Of a stretch of 64,000 nt of DNA, positions 26,401 through 38,400 are shown piece by piece. The DNA is from Trichobilharzia regenti (lineage: Eukaryota > Platyhelminthes > Trematoda > Strigeidida > Schistosomatidae). The DNA is taken from assembly GCA_944472135.2 (NCBI GenBank), contig OX235265.1, positions 46,225,459 through 46,289,458 of the forward strand. Reading direction: 5' to 3'. Below the pieces are notes generated by a model, which was given only the letters and a program-made list of their open reading frames with translations, was not told where the DNA came from and did not search any database. Each line of letters opens with the position of its first letter. Position 1 is the stretch's first letter. The position numbers were made by a program, and so were the translations under genes.

Positions 26401-29400
26401 AAAGTTCTATCTTAAAACCAGTCAGTCACTGACGTCTGATATCATATTCAGATTATGGGAATTTCGTTGTAGGATTTGCATTAATTTAACTACAGATTTC
26501 GTCCCAATCCAATATCAGTTTAAAAAATCACCGAGAACCATAGAGCACTGGGCAGCAGTTTCTCCCAACTTGCGACTTTTCAGAAACAGTCTAAATGGTC
26601 AACAGAATCGGCCTTGTAACATGAAGCACTCGGAATTTGACCTCTACTGGGCATTGCTGAAGAGTCATAACCAAGTGCGAAACAGTTGTCTAGAGCTGAT
26701 CGGTTTTCAATATTTCCCTAACTGTTGTTGGTTCACAACGAAATCTAAAATTAACACATTCTCTTTATCTACTTTTTATATGAGAATTTGAAATACTAAA
26801 CTTTAAACTGAATATCACCTTTGTGTATTTGTATTATTAAAGATTACAGCTTTAGAATCGGAGGTTAGTCAACTTCAAACAGAAAAAGAACGATTAACAA
26901 AAGATTTAAAAGACAGCGTTGAACAAATTATTGAATTAAAAGAACAAGTGGATGCTTCCCTCGGCATTGATACAATGTTCAGTCAGTTGACACAACGTAA
27001 TTTAGAACTGGAAGAATTGCTTGAGAAAACTAAAGAAGAAAGAAATGATCTGGTATGTATATAAAAATTTCTTTTGAGATAATAATAATAATAATAATGT
27101 AAAGAAGAAAAGACCGATAAGGCTCGAAGGAATGTTTATTAGGACAAACGCATTGTAGGTACATAAATCTGTTATAGCTTATCATTAAGTCTTTATTTAC
27201 ACATCATTTCCGAATTGGTTTGATACTTCAACATTCGATAGCTTCTTAGATCCTGCACAATGTTTGTAACGTTCTTCTTCTCACAGTTCTCCTCTTCCAT
27301 TGCTTTTGCCAGTGTCCAAAACATATTTAGTTTTCCGACTTCGTTTACTGCTATAATACTACTTATATCTGATTATAAGTAGCATTCATCACATTAATAC
27401 AAATAAGTTTCTTCTGAAAAATGCTTTTTTTAATACATCTGGCAGAATTCTCAGCAATATTCTATTGCAAAGTCTTCATTCTGAGCGTAGAATCTTCAAG
27501 TAAATTAATTAATCAGTAATATATCATCTGAAACAATATTTTTCTATCAAAAAATACTCTCTGACAATCTGTTATGCTTTTTCTTGTCAGCGATAGGTTA
27601 AATCCTATTGAAAAAAAGGGACTGAGTGTAAACTGCAATTCAGAGATGTAATCGGATAATTAAAATAAAATAGAGTAAATAAGAGAAATTTTGATGGGTA
27701 GAAAATTGGATAGCCTAGTTATTTAAGCAGACCGTTATTGTTTGCACTGATTTATTCATAATATTGATGCTCTACAACCTTTTATTTACACGGTTTACCG
27801 GAAACTATAAATTAATCGTTGTATATGTAACGGGATATTATGAAATATCTTTAATTTTTAGTGTAAATGCAGTTCACACTTATTTCCTCTCACTTTAACC
27901 ACTTACCTAACTACTATTCATTCATTAGTTAAACTACTATGGAATGGGAATTAATTTCAGCATTTCTACACTCAATTATGACGAAAGTTTCCCGCAAGCG
28001 ATGTAACTTGCACTATACGGTCGATTAGAAGCGAACAGGTGGTTAGCAGTCCATGACGTGTTGTCATGGGATGGAGAATAGTTGTAATTAGTTGCACCAC
28101 TACCCGCTAATGATAATCCAAATCACTGACTTGAGGTGTTATAAAATATGGCTGAAAATCGTAATCTGAGAGTAGTATGTGGTGATACGTCCCCTGAATA
28201 AGTATGCTTGCCAGCTTGCATAGTGCTGTTCCCCAGCTACTCCATTTCTCCTCTATTTCTTGTGTCTTATTGTTTGTTGTGTGGCACACCTCGTGTTGCC
28301 CATATTGTAGCAAGTTGCTGTTGGAGTAATAATAATAAGAATAAGGATGGATTTCCCGCTGATGACATTGGTTGGTGATCGCGCCAAAGTCACGAACTGG
28401 TAGAAGTTAGAATTCATGGACCATTGGATCGGGTTCCAGTAGCTGAATGGTATACGAGCCAGCTTGCCTTGTAACCAGAAGGTCCTGGGTTCGAACCCCA
28501 CTGAGTGCATACTGCTGATGACTCCCACACTAGGATGAAACAACTGTCCAGTACTTTCTGTGGCTGGATTTTAATGGTTTTCCAACTGATATCAATCCGT
28601 GGTCAAACTCGGAAAACAAATCTAATCCTAACAAACCAACTCTTGAAATTAATAATAATGCGAAGTCAGTTGTTGATATATATCGACATAATATGTATGT
28701 CTGTTTGACAGTCTGTTATATTTTGCTATGTATATATGGATCGATATTCCATTATAATTAACAATCATGTTAAAACTGTCTATTGATTCGTTCATTTTGA
28801 ACATTCGCTCATACACCTGTGTTCACACACTTGTTCGGACATTCATACCATTTCACTCACACACTTGTGTGACATTGATTTTTCTTTGTGTTCGAAATAT
28901 ACAAGTATCATCGCAAACCTAGTGGTCTTCTGATTTCCGCCTTCTTGCGTCAGGACTATTAATTATTCGACCAGTACATAACAATAATTTGGCGACGGGC
29001 AAAACTCTAATAACTCACTCAGCAGCAGTACATAACAGTTGTGTAGCATCTGTATGTGTATGTTATCTACAAAGCTCATCCGAAGAATTTTTAGATTGTC
29101 AAACAGTGCGACAGTAAGATAAATCCCTTTTAAGCTGTATCCATAAGAATTCAATAGGGTCGCTTACACATGTGTGATGTAATTAGCTCTTGCAATCATC
29201 TTATGAGTTACTGTTTATAGGTTAATTTAAATGAAGCTGTAAATATACAATGCCCCTTTTCACAATCTGCAAAGCTGTAGACTCCAGTCATATTCTATGT
29301 TCATTTTAAATGCGAGCATCCAGAGTATTAACTTATACTCATCTCTACAATAGAGTCGGCGGCATAGCTGTTAGGACGCTTGCCGACCATGCACGTGGTC

Positions 29401-32400
29401 CGGGGTTCGATCCCTGGCCGGCGAACCCCTTTATCACACTCAGCCAGAAGTAAAGCTGGTGAAGAGGAAAGGTTGGGCATGAGGCTAGCAGCCCCATCCT
29501 GTAAAAATAATCACCACTGCTACAGAAACTCCAAGCCTCTAGCTTGAAGCCCTATGTCGCACTGGGAACGTGAAGGAAAAAAAATCTCTACAATAGACGT
29601 AACGGTAGTGAAAGTAATAGTTAGGCGATAACCATCACTAAAGCTCAGCATTTTGTTTGATGTTAACAAAAAGTCGATATTACTATTACATGGAGTTAGT
29701 TGAATTTTGTTTAGTGTTTTTAACAAAAACGTCTAGAAACCACAAGAATTAACCGTCTTTGATTTTGCAGAAAGTACTTTGATTAAATAATTATTTGCTT
29801 CTTTTGTTTTTTTCTTCTATGGTTTTTATAGGAAATTCTTTGTGAAATGAATGATGAATTACAAGAGAATAGCCGTGAAACAGAACTTGAACTACGTGAA
29901 GAAATTGAACGAGCCAATAGTCAAATTAATCAACTTGTACGTCATCTGGATGCAACACGTGAAACAATTTCAGACTATGAACAAACTCTTGGTAAATTTA
30001 GAGATTTAGTCTCTGATTTACAAACACAAAATACTGAACTACGTAGATCGTTAGCGGATGGAAAACGCTTGCAAGAAGAACAACAACAGCAACAAAATGC
30101 CTATCCTACAGTTCAAACAGATCTTGTCGGTGCTACAACTGCATTTATGGGGGGTAAATTCGGATTAGGCTCTCAAGTACAAACTCTTGCTAAAGTGAGT
30201 AGTTCATTGCATTATTTTTTATTGATATCAATTTGAGATCAAAACGCAAACCAATAAAATCGCTAGAAATCAACACTTAAAAAAAGTAATGTGATGCTCA
30301 CTAGTGACTGACTACAGATTGCAGTTGCCTAGATTTCTCAGATGATTTATGTTTGATGTCACACAAAATCGAAGACTTACAAGCGAAAACCGACAAACTG
30401 GTCGAAGAAGCAGCCAGTGAAGACAGGACTCCAGGTGAACATAGACAAGACGGAGGTTATGAAAATAACAAACCAACAACAACAGCAACAACATCCAGCG
30501 CCAATCATCATCAACGGGAGGGATTTGAAAGAGGTTACTTCATTCACTCACTTATCTAGGGAGCATTCTCTCAACTACAGGAAGTCGGAATGGACGAGGA
30601 TGTCGAATCGAGCGAGAATCGGGAAGGTGAGAAACTCATTCATCAACCTGAAACCAATCTGGAAATCTTCGTCACTCAGCCACCATCAACAACAAAATTC
30701 TGTCGGATTTTCAATACAAACGTCAAGTCAGTCAGTTCTTCTATACGAATGGATCAGAAACTTGACGGGAGCTTCACAAAGAATATTTCCAACAGCCTGT
30801 TGCAGACCTTTATCAACCAACAACTGTCTTCGCTGGCTCTATACTGGAGATCAGATGGCCGGGTCGGAAAGAATCACCAACAAGAAACTATGTCAGGGAA
30901 CAAACAAAACAAGAACCAATCGCCAACCAACAAATATGCAGGAGAAAGTGGAGATGGATTGGACACTCACTCGTTGAGGAGGCCACTGGGTAACATCGCG
31001 CGCGCGTCAGGCCATTGCTCGAGTGGAACCAGGCCGAAAGGGAAGCGGCGAGTGGGACGTCAGTGCAAGAGTGACATGGAGGAGATGGTGTGAAGAGGAG
31101 TTGAAAGAGTATGGGCTAACATGGATGGAGGTGAAAAGTACAGCAGAAGAAGGAGGAAGCAAGTGGAGAAGTGAAGTTGAAGCCCTATGTTCCACTAGGA
31201 ACCCAAGGGAACTATTATATATATATATATCTTTATATATATAAGGTTCTATTGGAAAGTCGTCACCAGCCGAGTCCGCCAATTTGGACTTGAGGACAAA
31301 TATTCACCGCTGATATTGGTTGGTGGTGACTTTGTACATCGCAAAATTGGCAGAAGTTAGAATTGTGAATAGTCATTGGATTCCATCCGAGTGGCTGAAT
31401 GGTTATCGAGCCTGCCTTTTTTACCTGGAAGTCTAGGATTCAATCTTGCGTGAGGTTATAGGTTCGTACTGCCAAAGAGCTGCTAAATACTCCCTGGATT
31501 TCAGTGACTCTCCAAATGATATTAATCCGTGATCGCACTTGAAACGAATCAAATGACCACAAGGTAACACTTGAGTATTATTCTCACTGCTAATTTTATT
31601 GACTTTACGCAATATTTGACACAACGATTCATAGATACAAATTAAGCAATCCTAAAAGACCACTGTACTACACACAAATCAGAGTAATAATTAAAAGTAA
31701 ACAAAATGAATAGGATTATATAATGAAGGAAGTTTTCAATTCGACAAAATAATTTTAAAACTTCATACTGGTTTATGTATACTAGAAGAAACAAAACTTT
31801 TTATAATAATATCAAATTAGGGATTGAAATAGGCTCAATGGAAAAATTTCTAGGGTTAGTTTGCAAGGATTTGATTGATTTGAAATTGAATCACGAACCG
31901 ACTTCAATTGGGGAACTATTGAAAACCAAGTAGTATAAAAAAACTCTCTCTTCCTAGTTTTGGGACTTTCCTATAGTAGGTACCCATCACACCACCAGAG
32001 GTCGAACCCAGGACTCTCCAGTTTGCGAGAAGAAGACGTTGATCGTTCAGTCACTGGTACGGAATCCAACGGGCTGGCCATCAATTCTAACTTCTACCAG
32101 TTTTGCGATTTATAGCTCCACTGGCAGCCACCAACACCATCTGTGAGTATTTGTCTTCACGGTCATATTGGTGTGCCCCACTTATAACTACCTCTCACTT
32201 CGTTCGACGCCTGGTGAGGTCATGAGTGCATGTTGATGAAGAGTCCTAAATGAGGACGAAACAACTCTTCAATACTCCTTGGTTTTTTAACTGAAGTAAA
32301 TTCGTGATCAAATTAGTAGGAGAAGTAGATGTGTATTAGTAACACAAATAAGAATTCGCAACGGTGTAAAACAGAAAAGAGATTCTCGTAGGTTTGGTTT

Positions 32401-35400
32401 TGTTCCCACTTGAGTTTTATGCAAAATGCTTTCGATGTCAGTCGATGTAAGACCTTCACAGTAAACTTTGAGAAACTGGAGGCACATCCACTATTATCAG
32501 AAAAGCAGAAGAAGTAAAAACTAGGGTAATCACCTGTGTACGAGATAATTTGTGCTATGGTCATTAGCCATAAATCTCTTGACGTGTTGTTGATTACACA
32601 AATTTTGTACTTATCACATATATTCTTCATTTTAACTTCATTTACTACTAAAATCTTATCTACATGGCAAGTCAATAATCTTTTTTATGATAAATGCCTT
32701 TAAAACTTAATTTTGACTTCCCGTTCGTCTTAAAAACATACTCCGCCTTCCATATATCACTATGATAAGCTATAACAACTATTGGTACGATACTTTTACC
32801 AATTTGAATCAGTTTAACAACTCAATTATCATTTACACTTTTCGTGTTTTAATCTGCAAGCAACAGGTAGTCTTTTAGAAATATATGGTTACCTAAATTT
32901 TGGTTGATTTTTCGGATTCTGAATGATAAGTTTTGGTGTCTTAACTAATTTGCTTGAACCGGATACGGCAGCTTCGGTATCATGGATAGACACGGAGAAA
33001 GTCATGTAGAAAGGAAATGAAAACTCCTGGACAGTAGTGAAGCTATTTTTGAATGGCCACTAGTCAGTAGCTAGTGTAATGTTTCTAGTCCTATCTTTGG
33101 TTCAGACTCAACTCTATCAGTCAAGTTTGCAATGTGGCCAACAACTACCACGAAACCTAGGTTCAAGGTTTTCTGCCAATGGCCTCCAGGCATTTAACGC
33201 CAACAATTCACAGTGCACCCTGATGGCGAGCCACCTAGCATCGTGGCCACATCGCAAACTCGACTGACATAATTCATTCTGCACGAAACCAAGGACTAGA
33301 TATATTACACTAGCTACTGACTAGTATCGAATCAAAAATATCAGATACAGTCCTACAGGAGGTCAGTCGCGAGCCTGAATAGCTCATAGTTACGTCTCTG
33401 ACTGCAGAACTGAGTGACGCGGGTTCGAATCTCAGAAGGGATATGAATTGCGGATATGCCTTGCTGACGAGTGCCAAGAATAACGAAACGTAGGTCCAAG
33501 GCTTCCTGTCGATTGCCTGCGACCATCTAGTAGTGAAGTGAACTGAGAGTGAGACCTCAGAGAATAGTTTGCAAAGGAGAATTGCTGTCGAACCCTTATG
33601 TTTCACTCAAAACGCAAGGAATAAATAATACTACTAATATTAGCATTTTGAGAAGTTGCAGCTCATTGGTCTTTGTGCTCGACTTTCAACGCGTGGGTCA
33701 CACGCTCGAACTCCAATCTAAGCACCGAAGTTTGCACAGGCTGAGACACTATGACCAACCCTCACACAACATGTGTAGATCATCACCAACTATATGAAAT
33801 TGCAAGTGACTGTTGAGTTGGTTAGTATTTCAATTTCTAACTGATATTTATATTTTAATTTAAATGATTCATGACGAACTCTTCTGTATTCTACTTACTA
33901 TTTGAATTTATTACATCATGTTTTATTTTACTGTCTTATTCTACGTTGAACAAAAGGTGATTGAAGCTGAATTAAGACGCCTTGAAGCCGAACAAACTGC
34001 AAATCATGTGACTCGGTTATCTGCTTTCTTACCTGACTCATTTCTGCGACGTGGTGGTGATAATGAGGCATTACTTTCACTTTTATTAATCGATCGTTTA
34101 GCTGGAAAATGCGATCTGCTGGCTAATCATGTAAGTTTAATCTTATTCTCTCAAATTGTGATACTTTACTGTGTATAATAAATTATATGTTGTAATATAG
34201 TCTCTCAAAGTAGTGTATGTGTTCACAAATTGTACTACGAACGATTTTGAGCCATATCACTAAAAGTCTCAAGCAATAGTTTTCAGTATCTCGGGGATCC
34301 CAGCTGAGTAGTCCATGTGACTACCCCTAACTCTTCCAACCTATTCTTATGTCTGTTAACATAACTCAACCAGGGAGGTAGTGACTTGTTTATTTATTTA
34401 TTTATTTAAACGCATAAAAACTTGGTACAATTCGGCACCAAGAAGGATGCGCCACACAATAATAGTAAAACAACATAGATCAAAAGAAAAAAAGAAAGAA
34501 GAGAAAAATATACATATATATATAAGTAGAAAACGGATAAAGAACTTCATCTGGAAGGAAAACAGTCATGCTTAACAAGTTCAAACAGTATTCGTTAACT
34601 ATCATGGGGAAGGGAAGAAAGAAGGAAATTGCAACACGTGTAATAGCACGCGATAAGTTTCATTGATTGTTTGTTGCTTCATTCAATTGATTGTGTGAGG
34701 GCTGAGATACTGTGCGGGCGCCCAAACCGAAGCAGGTGGTTTTATTAAGGGACCACCCCCCGAACCTTTGACTTGGAGTCTAATCCTCAAGGCAGCGGAG
34801 CAGCGTCAGGAGCTGCATTCCCATGGATCCCGGTGGCCCATATGGGTTCATACTCCATTTGATCCGATTGGATACTGGAGCCCATGTATCACTTGACACA
34901 AGAGATGGGATGCATACACCTATGGTCAGTGACAACTAACCTCTTCATATCTATCACTTTCAGCAACATAAACAAAACGAACTGCTGCGCGGTACATATG
35001 TTCTTTAATCGATATCCCACCCATTACTATAATGAAAGTAAACGAAAATGGGGACGATGAGCATACTCGATGGACACTTTTGGTGGTCATCACTTCACAT
35101 GATAACTCTCTATAGGGTCTAACACGACCGTGTGAGTTCGAGTAGATTGTCTTGATTAGTGTAATATACTTTGTCGGCACTGTGTTCACTACAAAACTTT
35201 GGTCCAGTACCTCTTGGTTGACGGAATCGAATACTGCCTTCAGATTAACAAATGTAAGAATTGTTGGACACCAGTAAGTATGCCTATATTTCAGAATCTG
35301 TCGAAGGGTAAAAATATCATCCATACACTCTCGTCTGGGCCTAAGGCCTGACTTGTTTTCACTGGTTTGTTGCTACCAAGTACCGCTTACTTGACGCATG

Positions 35401-38400
35401 ATTATTAGTACTATGCTAGTCAAGCTAAACCCTATGATTGTTCTCACAGACAGACGTGCTTCCCTCCTTATAAACTAGAATAATCAATGATTTACACCAA
35501 TCCAAGGAAACTATTCCCAGACACTGCATAATATCTCAGTTAACCCAGCTAACAGTTCATCACCACCATTCTGGAAGACTTCTGAAATATTTCATCATGA
35601 GCTGACATTGGTTAGAGAACCATTGAAAAACCTGGGAGTCCTGGACAGCAATTTCGTCCTAGTTTAGGACTCTTCAGCAGTATGCATCCACCGGGGTTCG
35701 AACTAAGGACCTTCGGGTGTTCACCCACTAGCGACTCGCCCTATTCAGGTATGTAGTTACCTGGTGTTCTAGTGAGAAGTCGTGATCAGCAGGGTGCAGC
35801 TGGTCGGGTGTGGGGACAAATACTCGCCGAAGACATTGGCTAGGGGTCGCGCTATGTGGTGAATTGGCAGAAGTTCGAATTCATGCAATGGCCATTGGAT
35901 CGAGTCCCAGTGGCTTAATGGTCTACGAGCTAGCTCACCTTGTAAACCGGAAGTCCTGGGTTCGAACCCTGGCGGTGGATGCGTGCTGCTGAAGAGTCCC
36001 AGACTAGGCTGACGAAACAGCTGCTCAGTACTCCTAGCTGGTTTTCCAATGGTTCTCTAACCAATGTCAGCTCATAATGAAATCCCGTAACCGATCAAAT
36101 CGCTACAATCCAACACTGGAACTTCTGGAGTAATTCCATAAGATCCCGTTGCTTTTCCTTGTTTTAGGTTAGATATAGCTTTTGAAACCTCAGTTGCAAT
36201 TAGAGGACTAATGTCTGCAACCCATTCAGACAGGTGTTGGATGCTGGACAAACTAAGTATAACTATAGGCTAGTTAAAATGCTCCTGACAAGCGAAATAA
36301 GTGCAAAATCGTTAAAACCAGTCATTGGTAATCAGTATATTGTTTGGAATTTATTAAGGGTGGATAATTATAAATAATGAGATACGAATTGTGATGGAAT
36401 ATTTGGGAGAATGAACTATCGTCTAAATAAGCGTTTAAATGGCAAACATTTTGCATTACGTCACAATTACATCGCTTGAGTGAAGTAAAAGCATGTTTTT
36501 CAACACTAAAGGGCTAAGATAGTAGAAGGAAGCTGAGTTTTAACCAGTTTTTTCTGTGTACACAGCTCTAGCTCCTGTAATTTGACATTTAAGGTTTCAG
36601 GAGTGAACAGACAGTGAAGATACGCTCGTGAGTTATTTAACATTTCTTAGGTGTAATTTCGGGGGGAAAAGTTCTCGCGATTGAGTGATCAGTGTTGACC
36701 TGATGTTCAGCTATCGCAGATCTTACTGATTTCTACGTCTTCCTTAACCATCAGTCGATCTTAGCATCTTTGTATTCGTTAGATAGTTGGAAGTAATCGT
36801 CAGGAAGCCATTACAAGCATTCTATGCAACGGGTATTTCAGCTATTACTTTTGTTTTTAGGTTAATTCAGCAATTCCCGTTGATTGATTATGTTGAACTG
36901 AAATGCTTGGTCACTCTGTTGCCATGTCGACCGCTAGTATGGATGCTCCGACGTATGTCTTACTAATAACGTGAAGCTATTTCGGTTGATGGTGACTAGC
37001 AATGGAATCCAAGATGTGCATTTCATCGTGGTTGGGACTCGGCAGCTGCATGTACACAGCACTTCGATCTAATATAATCAATCAATGATAAATGCAAATT
37101 AACCTAAGAGTAAATATATATATTCAAAATCGTTATATATTTATAGCATTTAATCTCACACTAAATAAATGATTTACTTTCAGCTTGTTGAACGTTATCC
37201 ATTGCCTCCTTGTGTTCCGGGTCAAGCACCACTACAGATGCCTCAAGGTGAAACCAGTACTAATACTACTGATAATCCAACTGAAATTGTCAGCGGAATT
37301 TGTATTCCTGGTACTGATAATCCACTGCCACCACTGACTAAAACAAAATCAGAATTCTATAGTTTTATAACGAGACTCATTCATCTACTCCGGTCAATGG
37401 CTGCTTTGTTAGGCCAGTGTAAACAGTAAGTGTTTTTTTTTATGTATTTAGTCGAATTGATAATATTCTAGTGGTAGTTTGTAGTTAAGATGAGAGGGTT
37501 GATTGATTTCAAATTAGATTAGACCATAAAGTGACTTCAGAGAGAGAGAGAGAGCGATTGAAAATCTGAGAGTAAGGGAGTTTATTTCGTCTTAGTTTGT
37601 GACTCCTCAGCAGTAGGCATGATCCGACCTGGCATTCAACCTAGGACCTTCAAGGTATGAGACGATCAGATTCTTGAACATTGTGGAGTTCAGCAAACTA
37701 GTAGCCATACAGTCACGCCACCTGTTAAGTGATTCACAACGGAAATCTCAGTGAAGTCTTTGAAGTTAAGACAGGAATAAGACAAGGCTGTCTACTATTA
37801 CTAGTCGGCTGGGTCATGCGGCAGACTGTGAGGATTAGAAAAACAGGCATACACACTGGACTAACAAAAGGACCCTGGAAGATTTAGACGTCGTGGATGA
37901 TTTCTGTCTCGTGTCTCACAAATTGGACCATTTACAAGGAAACACCAACAAGCTTAAAACAAGCAATAAAGGTTAATAAAGCAGGATTTAATGAATTCAT
38001 CAAATTTCGGTAGAACTCGTCAGCTGAATACTCTACATATACGGATATATATATATACTTTTGAGATTACATTGGCAGATATAAGACTGATAAGTAAACA
38101 AACTACATTGAATTAGTCATGCAGAAAGACAGGTGCAAATGTTTTCCAGGTCATGTTCAAAAAGATAAGGGGAGAGAGAGTATCGTAGATCGAAATTAAG
38201 ATAAATTGCATTACGCTTCAATTACATCACTTAGATAAACAATTAGACAATAGAAAATATAACACGAATTGCAAACAAGGTAATATCAATAGTAATGGTT
38301 ATAAAAACAATAATAATAGTGTTGAAGTGAGTTAAGATAATCCTACTGATAAAGGATAGTTTTAAATGAATCAATAATAATAATGATAGTAATAAGAGGT

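Noticed and set aside
26306..26791. 161-codon ORF as a gene
   Set aside because: It runs across the LINE-B 3' end and a SINE-2 relic; no independent domain.
29350..29430. tRNA gene in the SINE-1 head (also at 39970, 45290 and others)
   Set aside because: A and B boxes are present but no full cloverleaf closes, and the head is always joined to the same SINE body and tail.
32313..32675. 120-codon minus-strand ORF in intron 11
   Set aside because: No recognisable family, no supporting neighbours; likely chance.
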